Below, one piece after another: positions 1 to 8,729 of a stretch of 64,000 nucleotides of DNA. Source of the DNA: Sphingopyxis sp. 113P3 (GTDB lineage Bacteria; Pseudomonadota; Alphaproteobacteria; Sphingomonadales; Sphingomonadaceae). The stretch covers positions 2,637,501-2,701,500 of the forward strand of contig NZ_CP009452.1 of assembly GCF_001278035.1 (NCBI RefSeq), in the 5' to 3' direction. How positions within the stretch are numbered: the first letter of the stretch is position 1; each line of letters opens with the position of its first letter. The notes beneath the pieces are model-generated. The model made no database searches. It was not told the DNA's origin and worked only from the letters and a program-made list of their open reading frames with translations. Both the position numbers and the translations under genes were made by a program.

Positions 1-1
1 C

Positions 2-346
2 GAACGGATGGACGAAGTCTCGGTCGCGCATGCCAACTTCGTTTTCCCGAAGCTTACTCGCTCGCCGAGCCAGATCGTCGACGATCAGGTTTGGGCGAGT
101 TTCCAGCATGACCGCGCGTGCATCGCGGCCGCCGCGGCAGGGCTGCCGGGGGCGAAAAACGTGATGTGGGGCTCCGACTATCCGCACGCAGAGGGAACCT
201 TTCCGATCAGCCGCCGCATCGTGGACGAACTGTTCCTTGGATTGGATGTCAGCGAAGAGGTTCGGCGCGACATATTGGGGCTGAATGCGGCAAGGCTCTT
301 CGGCATCGAACCTGAAGTCGCAACAAGCGCAAAAGTCGCGGCCTGA
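2..346 (+). CDS. Amidohydrolase family 2, C-terminal part (gene starts upstream of window)
   Basis: About 114 C-terminal residues are visible; the reading frame is open to the first base, so the start lies outside. The block WGSDYPHAEG followed by a helical tail ending NAARLFGIEP is typical of the C-terminus of amidohydrolase-2 TIM-barrel hydrolases/decarboxylases, where the Asp of the SDYPH motif is an active-site metal ligand or base. The substrate cannot be read from this fragment. It converges on the MFS gene, with GC-rich hairpins between them. The family call rests on a short stretch. Confidence 0.75.
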   Translation, partial: ERMDEVSVAHANFVFPKLTRSPSQIVDDQVWASFQHDRACIAAAAAGLPGAKNVMWGSDYPHAEGTFPISRRIVDELFLGLDVSEEVRRDILGLNAARLFGIEPEVATSAKVAA

Positions 347-363
347 CGAGCCCCCAATCCAAG

Positions 364-431
364 GAGGGGGCCGCCCCCTTTGCGCCCTTGCGTTTGGCTC
401 CCCAAAAGGTCCGCCGCACTGCGGCGGGACC
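364..431. terminator. Bidirectional terminator region between convergent genes
   Basis: Two GC-rich inverted repeats lie between the convergent amidohydrolase and MFS genes. One is AGGGGGC/GCCCCCT followed by TTT (about 364-380). The other pairs GGTCC.GCCGCA with its complement (408-431). They are plausible ends for both transcripts. Confidence 0.5.
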
Positions 432-441
432 TCTTGCCCGA

Positions 442-1692
442 TCAGTCCTCGATCGGACGGGCCGTCCGCCCCGCCATGATGGCCGCGATACCGCCCACGA
501 GCAGGCAGCAGGAGAGGGTCGCCAGCGCGGGCTGCAAGGATAAGTCGCCGTAGGCGGGCGTAAAGGCCTTGCTGAGGTAGCCCGCAATCGTCCCCCCGAG
601 CCCGACTCCGGCGAGGCCGATGAACATGTTGATTGTCGCCGACATCATCGCGCGCATCGCGACCGGCACCTGCGCAAAGCAGAGCGCGATGATCGGTCCA
701 AGATGAAGCGTCATCATGAATTTGACGACGACGAAACAGGCAAGCGCGACATAGGCGTTCCCAACGAGCGCAAAGCCGATACCGAAGGGGAAGGAGATGA
801 GGAGCCCGATCCCGGCAAACCAGCCGTTGAAGCCAGGCTTCGCCTGGCCGTAGCGGTCACTCACCCAGCCCGCGACGAGGTTACCGATGACAAGTCCCGC
901 CGCCATCGCACCGCCCAGCCAGAACCCGGTCTCGGTCTTGTCCATTCCGTGCACGCGCTGAAAGAATGACGCGCCCCAGAGGATGAACGCGAAACCGGTG
1001 ACAGGGACCATGCAGAGAAGGAGCCCGGCCCAGCGCAGCGACGGGTTCGACGCCATGGTTCGTAACACTTCGCCAACTCCGCTCTGCGCTATCGGTCTCG
1101 GTTCGACGCCCCCGCGCCGTCGCGGCTCGGCCGCCAGCAGATAGACAAGCAATCCGACCGCGACCCCTGGCAGCCCGACGATCAGGAAGACCGCGCGCCA
1201 GCCATACCATTGCGAGAGCCACCCCGCGAGCGCCAGCCCCCCTGAGAGGCCCACGGCGTTCGCGGCGAGCATGACCGAGATGACCGTCGTGCGGCGATCC
1301 TTTGGAAAAATGTCGGTGAGGAGCGATAGGCCCGCCGGCCCTGCCCCTGCCTCTGCCGCGGCGAGACCCACGCGCGCCAGCAGCATCTGCCAGAAACTGT
1401 GAGCAAATGCTGACAAGGCCGTTGCGGCGCTCCAGATCGACACGCAGACGGCGATCACGAGCCGTCGGTCGCCCCGATCAGCGTAGCGCGCTATCGGAAA
1501 GGCCGCGAGGGCGTAAAAGGCTGCAAAGGCGATGCCGGTAAGGAGCCCGAGCTGACCGTCGTCGAGCCCCAGTTCTTTCTTGATATCGTCCTGGAAGAGC
1601 GTGAAGACCTGCCTATCGACATAGCTCAGGATCGCGACAAGGACGAGCAGGCCCAGCGTTAATCCGCGGCGGCTGGCGACTTGCGATGACAT
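442..1692 (-). CDS. MFS transporter (spinster-like/sugar-phosphate-type)
   Basis: A 416-residue polytopic membrane protein with about 12 hydrophobic segments. The N-terminal SYVDRQVFTLFQDDIKKELG and the loop ARYADRGDRR (MFS motif A) place it in the major facilitator superfamily, the subgroup often found beside TonB receptors in sphingomonad catabolic clusters. It probably moves the cluster substrate or an intermediate across the inner membrane. ATG at 1692 is preceded by AAGGAAG. It lies 108 bp downstream of a TonB receptor with a strong terminator between, so it probably has its own promoter. Substrate unknown. A paralogue of the same type is at 61560-62942. Confidence 0.9.
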   Translation of the reverse strand: MSSQVASRRGLTLGLLVLVAILSYVDRQVFTLFQDDIKKELGLDDGQLGLLTGIAFAAFYALAAFPIARYADRGDRRLVIAVCVSIWSAATALSAFAHSFWQMLLARVGLAAAEAGAGPAGLSLLTDIFPKDRRTTVISVMLAANAVGLSGGLALAGWLSQWYGWRAVFLIVGLPGVAVGLLVYLLAAEPRRRGGVEPRPIAQSGVGEVLRTMASNPSLRWAGLLLCMVPVTGFAFILWGASFFQRVHGMDKTETGFWLGGAMAAGLVIGNLVAGWVSDRYGQAKPGFNGWFAGIGLLISFPFGIGFALVGNAYVALACFVVVKFMMTLHLGPIIALCFAQVPVAMRAMMSATINMFIGLAGVGLGGTIAGYLSKAFTPAYGDLSLQPALATLSCCLLVGGIAAIMAGRTARPIED

Positions 1693-1732
1693 GGGCTTCC
1701 TTTCGAGGGGGACGAGAGAGGGTTATCGCGGC

Positions 1733-1768
1733 AAAAAAAGAGGGGCACGGCCGAAGCCGCCCCCCCCT
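1733..1768 (-). terminator. Rho-independent terminator of the upstream TonB receptor
   Basis: On the minus strand a GC stem (GGGGCGGC, TTCG loop, GCCGTGCCCC) is followed by seven T. This is a textbook intrinsic terminator just after the receptor stop at 1801. Confidence 0.85.
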
Positions 1769-1800
1769 AAAATGCTCTTACAAAGAGCGCCCTGTGGCCT

Positions 1801-4302
1801 TTAGAAGCGGACAGTGCCTGTGACGCCGAAGGTGCGAGGTTCATTTCGCGTCGACGAGACATAGCCCACCGGCGCCACCAGCAGATTGGCCGTGAAGGTG
1901 CGGTCGTTCGTGATATTGCGCACAAAGACCGCCAGCTCATAAGCATCGTCCGCGAAGCTGATCGACGCGCGGGCGCCGAACAGGTCCTGCGCATCGCGGG
2001 TCAGCACTTTATAGAGCTGCGCATTCTGCGTGTTGACTGCCCCGGGAACGGCGGTCGACCCCGGCGGGACCTGCGCCGCGTTCTGCGCGAAGAAATAAGA
2101 GCCCGACGCGCTGTCGCTGAAATGGCTATAGTCCGCATGCAGCTTCAGGCGGACGCCCCCGAAGTCGCGGTCATAGTCGAGCGCTGCGCCCCACTGCCAG
2201 GGCACGACCGCGTCGAACCGTTCAAAGCTCCGGTCGCCCGACAAGTCCGAATAACGGATATATTTGGGATCGACATGCGCGAGGAACCCGCTGAAGCGAA
2301 GCCCCTCTGCCAGTGAGATCACCGTATCCGCCTCAAAACCGCGGAAACGCGCCTTGCCCGCATTGCCCAAAACGGTTGCCGAGGCGCCCTGGTTCGAGCC
2401 GGGCTGCGCTATGAGCGTGCTCCGCTGGATGTCATTGACGTCGGTCTGGTAGGCCGCAATGTTCAGACGCACCCGCCGGTCGAGAAACTCACCCTTGAAG
2501 CCGACTTCGTGCGAATAGGCGATTTCGGGCTTGAACGGAATGAGGAATGCTGCCGATGGCGCGCGCAAATTCTGCCCGCCCGAGCGGAAGCCCTTGCCGG
2601 TCTTGATATAGAAGAGCAGGTCATCGGTCGGCTTATATTCGAGCCCCGCAGTATAGGACCATCCTGAGAAGGAATCGCGGCGCTTAACCGCGCACTGCGG
2701 CATCGCGACAAGCTCGGGCCCAACGATCGGCGGCGCCGCAAACAGCGAACAGGTCGTGGTGCTCGTGACCGTGTTGAAATTATTGTTGAGGCTCGTAATT
2801 CCCTTGTCATCGACCGAATAGCGCAGACCGCCCGTGAACGACAGCTTGTCGTTGAAATGGAAGGTCGCCTGACCGTAGCCACCCATGCTGTCATTGTCGA
2901 TGTTGGCATAGAAATGCGAGGTTGTCGGGTTAATCGCCGGCGCCACGATCGAGATCGACTGGTCGAACCCATTTTCGTGGAAGGCAAAGAAGCCCGCGGC
3001 GTAATCGAGGCGGTTGTCGAAGCCGCTCCCGGTGATCTGAAATTCACCCGATAGCTGTTCGACCGACTGCTGGCTTTCGGTAAAATGGATCGGGAATGGC
3101 GAGCCATCGAGGTCGACCCCGGCATAGGCGTCGATCTTGCGGTATCCGGTAATCAGTTGGACCTGGCCGAAATCGGTATCGAGAATGCCGGTGAAGCCAT
3201 AGGTCTGCGTCTTGGCATAGGCATAGGGGACCTCGTTGTTCGAGGCGAGCCTCGGATTGGCCGCGAGGTTGGCGATGATGGGGTCGAGGATCGACTGCCC
3301 CGCCGCCCCCGCGGTCGCGGGCGGCGAACCATTGATCAATCCGACGAACAGTGACCCGGTATTCGCGAGATTATAGGTCGAATTGCTGGCGGTGAACGGC
3401 GCCAGCGCCATCCGCATCTGGCGCGCGGGACCCGCCTCGTCCATCTCGAAATATTCGCCGGAGAAGCGCAGCGTCAGATTGTCGGTGGGCTTGATGTCGA
3501 GCTTGGCGCGGCCGTTCCACCGGTCGCGGTCGTCGAGCTTCACGCCGTTCGGCACCCCCGAATAGGGCGGCTTGGCGACCACCGGATTGGTAGCGCCCAC
3601 TGCAGAGACAGCCCCTGCGGGCACGACGTTACGGGTGTAGCCGTCGCGCCGCGAGCGCTGCAAGGCAAGCCTCAGCCCGACCTTGTTCTCGATGATCGGC
3701 ACGTTCAGAACGCCGGTTGCCTGAAACTCGTTGAACCGCCCGTAGGTCAGCGAAAGGCTGCCCCCGAAATCATTGAGGTCGGGGTTGTTCGAGTTGATCA
3801 GGAGGGCGCCGCCCGTCGTGTTCCGCCCAAACAATGTTCCCTGCGGGCCTTTCAGGATCTGCGCCGATTCCACATCGAGGAAGTCGCCATTGAGGCCGTA
3901 GGAGCGCGCCCAATAGACGCCATCGACATAGGTGCCGACCGACGGGTCGAGCGTGATCAGCGTATCCGACTGGACCTGGCCGCGCAGCGTCAGGATCAGC
4001 GCGCTGTGGGTGTTCGACCCTTGGCGGATCGAGAAGCCGGGTGTGAAATTGGCGATATCCTGCACACGCTGGACGTTACGGTCGATCAGCTCGTCACCCG
4101 AGAGGGCCATCACTGCGACCGGTACGTCCTGAAGATTCTCGGCGACTTTTCGGGCTGTGACGACAATTTCCTGAAGACCGCGGCTGGCGGTTGCCTCGTC
4201 CGGCGCTGCCTGGGCAAGCGCCGGAGACGAGGCCAAACCTATTGCCGCTAGCGACACCGTGGTAAACATCCGGGCTAAAACGCGATTTTTATTCAAAATC
4301 AT
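1801..4302 (-). CDS. TonB-dependent outer-membrane receptor (1)
   Basis: About 833 residues: signal peptide ending near SSPALAQA, a TonB box-like EIVVTARK, a plug domain with VPVAVMALSGDEL and GPQGTLFGRNTTGGALL, and a C-terminal 22-strand-barrel region ending in GTVRF with the expected terminal Phe. It should import a bulky ligand from the medium using TonB energy. An ATG at 4311 directly abuts the AGGGGAGG ribosome site, so the in-frame ATG at 4302, with 9 nt spacing, is the better start. It lies 47 bp downstream of the second receptor and is probably co-transcribed with it. The two are paralogues, which suggests related ligands. Confidence 0.93.
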   Translation of the reverse strand: MILNKNRVLARMFTTVSLAAIGLASSPALAQAAPDEATASRGLQEIVVTARKVAENLQDVPVAVMALSGDELIDRNVQRVQDIANFTPGFSIRQGSNTHSALILTLRGQVQSDTLITLDPSVGTYVDGVYWARSYGLNGDFLDVESAQILKGPQGTLFGRNTTGGALLINSNNPDLNDFGGSLSLTYGRFNEFQATGVLNVPIIENKVGLRLALQRSRRDGYTRNVVPAGAVSAVGATNPVVAKPPYSGVPNGVKLDDRDRWNGRAKLDIKPTDNLTLRFSGEYFEMDEAGPARQMRMALAPFTASNSTYNLANTGSLFVGLINGSPPATAGAAGQSILDPIIANLAANPRLASNNEVPYAYAKTQTYGFTGILDTDFGQVQLITGYRKIDAYAGVDLDGSPFPIHFTESQQSVEQLSGEFQITGSGFDNRLDYAAGFFAFHENGFDQSISIVAPAINPTTSHFYANIDNDSMGGYGQATFHFNDKLSFTGGLRYSVDDKGITSLNNNFNTVTSTTTCSLFAAPPIVGPELVAMPQCAVKRRDSFSGWSYTAGLEYKPTDDLLFYIKTGKGFRSGGQNLRAPSAAFLIPFKPEIAYSHEVGFKGEFLDRRVRLNIAAYQTDVNDIQRSTLIAQPGSNQGASATVLGNAGKARFRGFEADTVISLAEGLRFSGFLAHVDPKYIRYSDLSGDRSFERFDAVVPWQWGAALDYDRDFGGVRLKLHADYSHFSDSASGSYFFAQNAAQVPPGSTAVPGAVNTQNAQLYKVLTRDAQDLFGARASISFADDAYELAVFVRNITNDRTFTANLLVAPVGYVSSTRNEPRTFGVTGTVRF

Positions 4303-4349
4303 GGTCTTCATCCTCCCCTAATGCTCCCTCGGAGCGCTATTTTAAGTGA

Positions 4350-6755
4350 TCAGAATTTGAAACTTGCCGTCACTCCGTAGCTGCGCGGTTCGTTGTACGA
4401 CGTACCGACGTAGATGTTGCTTAACAGAAGCGTGTATTGCTGTTCCTGGTCGCCCGTCAGGTTCTTGCCCCACAGCGCCAGCTCGAAGTTGCGTTCTGGC
4501 CCAAAAGCGACCGCGACGCGGGCATTGAGAATGCCCAAGGACCCCGAATTTGCGACCGCCGCGACCTGGGCTGCCTGATCGGGAGTCAGCCCAAGACCGC
4601 CGATATCGGTCGAGGCGAACAGTTCAGGCGGAATATCGATCTGCGGCATCTTGCCCTGCCAGGCGTAGATCACGTTCGCATCGACCCCGACGCTCCCCAG
4701 ATCCTTCTTGTAGGAGGCGCCGAGCGAATATTGCTTTTTCACAATACCAATGAAGCGATAGTCGGTCTTGTCGACGGGTACGATGACCTGGCTTCCGAAA
4801 TCGCCCGAAATGCCCGCCCCTTCGTAGCGCGTATATTTGGGATCGGTGAGCGCGCCCGAGGCGAAAAGGGTGAACCCGTCAGCGACTTCGATCGACGCAT
4901 CGGCTTCGACGCCCCAGGTCTCGGTATCGGCGTTCTCGATCACCGTCTGGCTAAGACCATTGGGGGCAAGGACAGGTGTACGCTGCGCGCCCTTCACCTT
5001 GTTGTGATATCCCGCGATGTTGAAGGTTCCGCGGCCATTCAGGAAGCTCGTCTTGATCCCGACTTCCTGCTCATAGACGATCTCGGGCTGCGAGGGGATC
5101 GAGTCCGCGAGCGTCAGCGTGCGAAGCTGGAGCGCGCCGGAGCGATAGCCCTTGCTGTGCTTGGCGTAGACCATGACATCGTCGGTGAGATCGTAATCGA
5201 TTCCCGCGGTATAAGAGAGGTTGGTGAACGACGCCTGGCTACGGCGCAGGCAGGGCACCGGGGTCTCCACGGGGCTGCAGAAAACGAAGACATCGCCGTT
5301 GTTCGGCGTGTTGCCTGACTGGGTGGTCAGACGCCGGTCGTCGATCGAATAACGGAGGCCGCCGGTAATGCTAAGCGCATCGGTGAGCTCATAGTTGAGC
5401 TGGGCGTACATGCCATAGCTGTCATTATCGAGCGTGCCGCTGAAATTCGACCAGTCGGTCGCTCCGACAAATTCAGGCGGTACCAAGGGATTGGTTGCTG
5501 CGAGCGTTGCGCCGAACAGGTTCGAGCGCGACTGGTCGAAGCCCGTTTCCCGGAAATAGGTAATCCCCGCCGCATAGTTCAGCCTGTCTTCGAACGCGGT
5601 GCCGGTCAGCTGCAACTCGCTCGAATATTGCTTCAAATCCTGCGTGCCTGCGGTGAAGTGCCCCACGACGCTCGACCCGTCGAGGTCGATCAGGTTGTCA
5701 CTTTGAATACCGCGATAACCGTTGATCCAGCGCACCTGGCCGAAGCTGGTGTCGAGGATGAATTTGGCCATGTAGGTCTGGGTCTTGGTGTTGTTGAACG
5801 CGCCGCGCGGATCGGCGCCCGCCACCGCCGAGGGCGGCGTGAGTGCGGCGAGGTTCGCGTTATCGCCAAATGCGGCGCGCTCGCTCGCAGCCAGCCCATC
5901 GAGGATCGGCTTGAACGGACCGAAAGCCGCCGGTGCATTGAAGAAGAGATTGTGCCGGATCGGCCCGTCGATCTTGGTATCATACCATTCGCCCGAGAGG
6001 ATCACCTCGAGATTGTCGACCGGGCGAAAGCCTAGCTTGACCCGGCCGTTGATCGTTTCGCGCCCTTCATATTTGGCGCCAGTATTGATGTCGGTCTTGT
6101 AGCCGTCGCGCTTTTGATAATAGAGCGCGCCGCGGACCGCGACGCTGTCGGAGAGGCCAAGGTTGATCACCGCCTGCCCGGTCCGTTCATCAAAGCGGCC
6201 GTAGGTGGCGCTGATCCTCCCTGAATATTCATTGTAACGCGGATCCGCGGTCTTGATCAGAACGGCACCGGCTGACGTATTGCGGCCAAACAAAGTGCCT
6301 TGCGGGCCTTTGAGCACCTGAACATTCTCGATATCAACGAGTTCGGTGTTGAGGCCGTAAGCCCGCGCGATATACATTTCATCGATATAGGTGCCGACCG
6401 AAGGCTCAAGCGTCGCAATATTGTCGTTTTGCACCTGTCCGCGCATGGCCAGCGTCAGAGCGGTCGGATTGTTGCCTGAACCGCGGATATTGAACCCGGG
6501 GGTAAAGGTCGCGATTTCATCAACCTTCTTGATCCCTTGCGCTTCGAGCTTGTCGCCGCTGAAGGCGGTGATCGCGATGGGCGTTTCCTGAATATTGGCA
6601 TCCTGTTTGGTGACGCCGATCACGACGATTTCATCGCCGGCTCGCGCAGCATCATCACTGGCCTGTGCGAAGGCGGGGGTCGCCATAAGGGCCATCGCCG
6701 TCAGCGATACGCCGGCCAGAATACGTCCAGAATCAAAGTTACGGTTGAAAAACAA
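4350..6755 (-). CDS. TonB-dependent outer-membrane receptor (2), TTG start
   Basis: 801 residues: signal peptide ending ATPAFAQA, TonB box-like EIVVIGVTK, plug motifs IAITAFSGDKL and GPQGTLFGRNTSAGAVL, and a barrel ending in ASFKF. It is the first gene after operator-like site A (6801-6816) and heads the receptor pair. The apparent start is TTG at 6755, 9 nt after GGGAGG. An in-frame ATG lies at 6764, but its next codon is TAG, so it cannot initiate this protein. Ligand unknown. The sequence resembles TonB receptors of sphingomonad aromatic/terpenoid/steroid-type clusters, but the ligand cannot be inferred. Confidence 0.92.
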   Translation of the reverse strand: MFFNRNFDSGRILAGVSLTAMALMATPAFAQASDDAARAGDEIVVIGVTKQDANIQETPIAITAFSGDKLEAQGIKKVDEIATFTPGFNIRGSGNNPTALTLAMRGQVQNDNIATLEPSVGTYIDEMYIARAYGLNTELVDIENVQVLKGPQGTLFGRNTSAGAVLIKTADPRYNEYSGRISATYGRFDERTGQAVINLGLSDSVAVRGALYYQKRDGYKTDINTGAKYEGRETINGRVKLGFRPVDNLEVILSGEWYDTKIDGPIRHNLFFNAPAAFGPFKPILDGLAASERAAFGDNANLAALTPPSAVAGADPRGAFNNTKTQTYMAKFILDTSFGQVRWINGYRGIQSDNLIDLDGSSVVGHFTAGTQDLKQYSSELQLTGTAFEDRLNYAAGITYFRETGFDQSRSNLFGATLAATNPLVPPEFVGATDWSNFSGTLDNDSYGMYAQLNYELTDALSITGGLRYSIDDRRLTTQSGNTPNNGDVFVFCSPVETPVPCLRRSQASFTNLSYTAGIDYDLTDDVMVYAKHSKGYRSGALQLRTLTLADSIPSQPEIVYEQEVGIKTSFLNGRGTFNIAGYHNKVKGAQRTPVLAPNGLSQTVIENADTETWGVEADASIEVADGFTLFASGALTDPKYTRYEGAGISGDFGSQVIVPVDKTDYRFIGIVKKQYSLGASYKKDLGSVGVDANVIYAWQGKMPQIDIPPELFASTDIGGLGLTPDQAAQVAAVANSGSLGILNARVAVAFGPERNFELALWGKNLTGDQEQQYTLLLSNIYVGTSYNEPRSYGVTASFKF

Positions 6756-6800
6756 CGCCTACATCCTCCCTTAGCGGCTCCTGGATGGTCCGCTTTCCCA

Positions 6801-6816
6801 CTTATATAACTAAGTC
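6801..6816. promoter_or_regulatory. Operator-like site A, recurrent ATAACTWAGTTAT family
   Basis: The plus strand reads TATATAACTAAGTCTAAC. Read toward the TonB receptor (minus) it is GACTTAGTTATATAAG, ending 45 bp before the TTG start at 6755. It matches the half-site of the perfect palindromes at 26083 and 32052. It is probably a regulator site overlapping the -10 region; the regulator is unknown. Confidence 0.6.
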
Positions 6817-6877
6817 TAACAAGACATACAAGTCAAATGCGCTGACGGGGCGGCTTGCGACACGCGCGCCCGCGCCG

Positions 6878-7891
6878 CTATTCCCTCGGCAAACGGGCCG
6901 CGAGCACAGGGACGTCTGCCAGGGCGCGCAGCACGTCATTGAGGTGGGTGCAACCCGCGGTTCCGGCGAGGGTCTCAAGCACCGCCTGCCGAAACTCGGT
7001 AACATTCTTGCCCACCATGCGCGTCGCCTTGATTGACGCGCCGGGGCACTCGCGAAACGGCAAGATCAGCGGCAACGCCTGCAAGGAAAGCAGCCTGCCG
7101 CTCGCCTCATCGATCTCGGCATAGACCCGATATTCATGGATCGCGGTGCGCGTTCCTGCAGGATTGGGACCGCTGTCCTGGAAGCCGGCGTCCACCTTGA
7201 GCACCCCTTCGGCGCGCCAGACATCGATCCGGCGCGCGCGGCGCGCGAGCGGACGGCCATCTTGATCGGGCATCGGGTGCCAGCCCATCGCGTCTTCAGG
7301 GTGGATGAGCGGACCAACCTCGGTCGCCGACTGGTCGCTATGGTCAACGTCGCCGTCGGCGGTGAGCGAACTTCCCCCTTCGGTAAAGCCGGTACAGATG
7401 TTGACCATCCGCCCCTTGTTCCCCGCTCCAGACTTCGCGCGATTGCTTGACATTCGCGCATGCCAGTCGTCGGTCCAGCGCGACCAGATCCAGCCTGCGA
7501 CAAGGCTCGCACCGGCAAAATCGTCGAGAATCTGAAATAGCGGCGTACCGCGCAGATCACCCAGCACATCGGCGAGCGCAGTCCGGCTCGCTCCGCCCGC
7601 GCGCACGCCGACCATCTCGCCCGACCGCGGGTGACCGGGCGAGGTATCAATCGCAAGTATCTCGCGCTGCGGCGAAGCCGTGATCGTGTAAGCCCCGCTC
7701 GCCAATTCGACCGCGCCGCCATCGAAGGACGTCAGGAGATCGCGCCCACGCCCCGTCATGATCCAAGGTTCGCCGAAGCCATGAGGCCAATCGGAATCGA
7801 TCGAAGTCGTCCGCCGGATCGATCCTGGACGACGAAGCGGGGCAAAACCCGCCGACTGGCAGGCAAAGGGAAATTGCTGGGGTGCGCTCAA
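6878..7891 (-). CDS. DUF2889 family protein
   Basis: 337 residues with no signal peptide or membrane segment. The central blocks RGTPLFQILDDFAGASLVAG and AIDTSPGHPRSGEMVG-like match my recollection of DUF2889, a family of unknown function that often sits in acyl-CoA/SDR catabolic clusters of sphingomonads and burkholderias. It is the last gene of the minus-strand operon that starts at 13366, 18 bp after the upstream SDR stop. The longest frame starts with TTG at 7891 with only a weak ribosome site; an ATG at 7759 would remove 44 residues. I infer no reaction. Confidence 0.7.
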   Translation of the reverse strand: MSAPQQFPFACQSAGFAPLRRPGSIRRTTSIDSDWPHGFGEPWIMTGRGRDLLTSFDGGAVELASGAYTITASPQREILAIDTSPGHPRSGEMVGVRAGGASRTALADVLGDLRGTPLFQILDDFAGASLVAGWIWSRWTDDWHARMSSNRAKSGAGNKGRMVNICTGFTEGGSSLTADGDVDHSDQSATEVGPLIHPEDAMGWHPMPDQDGRPLARRARRIDVWRAEGVLKVDAGFQDSGPNPAGTRTAIHEYRVYAEIDEASGRLLSLQALPLILPFRECPGASIKATRMVGKNVTEFRQAVLETLAGTAGCTHLNDVLRALADVPVLAARLPRE

Positions 7892-7909
7892 GTCTTGGTC
7901 CAGTCCGAA

Positions 7910-8704
7910 TTATTTGGGGGGCATGCGGATGGCGCCATCGAGGCGCAGATTCTGCCCGTTGAAATAGGTGTTGCGCGCGAGTTCGAGCACAAGCGAGCCA
8001 AACTCCTCGGGCTTTCCGAGACGCTTGGGGAACGGCACCGAAGCCGCAAGCCCTTCAAAGATAGCCGGCGCCTTGTCCTTTACCGCGAGCATCGGGGGCG
8101 TTGCAAAAATGCCCGGCATGATCGAATTGACGCGGATGCCAAGATCCATCAGGTCGCGCGCCATCGGCAGAACGAGACCGTTCACGCCAGCCTTGAGCGA
8201 GCCATAGCCGACCTGCCCGATCTGCGCATCCTGCGCCGCCGCCGACGCGGTGAGCACGATCGACCCGCGCTCCCCGTCCTCATTGAGCGGTTCAGCGTTC
8301 GCCATGCCGAGCGCTGAGAGCGAGGCGACGCGGTAACTCGCGATCAGGATGCCTTCCGCCGAGAACGCATAATCCTCAGTCGAATAGCGCACATAGCCCC
8401 CCGACGCCTTGTCGAAACGGATGGTCTTGCTGTTTTTCGAGATCTGCGCGCAGTGAACGAGGATGCGCTCCTGCCCTTGCGCCGCGCGCGCGGCGTCGAA
8501 ACCTGCGACAACGCTTTCCTCGCTCGTGATGTCGACCTTGCAGAAAACCCCGCCGATCGCGTCGGCCACTGCCTTGCCGCCCTCTTCGTTGACGTCGAAA
8601 ATCGCGACTTTCACGCCCTCGCTTGCCAAAGCCTCAGCGCTGGCCCGGCCAAGGCCCGAGGCACCTCCCGTCACCACCGCTGCAATGTCGCTTCCCAACT
8701 TCAT
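7910..8704 (-). CDS. SDR-family oxidoreductase (HSD10/3-hydroxyacyl-CoA dehydrogenase-like)
   Basis: 264 residues, Rossmann fold. The NAD-binding motif is TGGASGLG at the N-terminus, the catalytic block is TASAAAQ...YGSLK (Ser, Tyr, Lys present), and the C-terminus is NLRLDGAIRM. The layout resembles type-II 3-hydroxyacyl-CoA dehydrogenases (HSD17B10-like), which oxidise 3-hydroxyacyl-CoA or hydroxysteroids. The usual NNAG motif is replaced by HCAQ. It is the fifth SDR of the operon and lies 25 bp after the fourth. Substrate unproven. Confidence 0.88.
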   Translation of the reverse strand: MKLGSDIAAVVTGGASGLGRASAEALASEGVKVAIFDVNEEGGKAVADAIGGVFCKVDITSEESVVAGFDAARAAQGQERILVHCAQISKNSKTIRFDKASGGYVRYSTEDYAFSAEGILIASYRVASLSALGMANAEPLNEDGERGSIVLTASAAAQDAQIGQVGYGSLKAGVNGLVLPMARDLMDLGIRVNSIMPGIFATPPMLAVKDKAPAIFEGLAASVPFPKRLGKPEEFGSLVLELARNTYFNGQNLRLDGAIRMPPK

Positions 8705-8729
8705 ATCCAGATCCTTCGCTTACTTAGCA

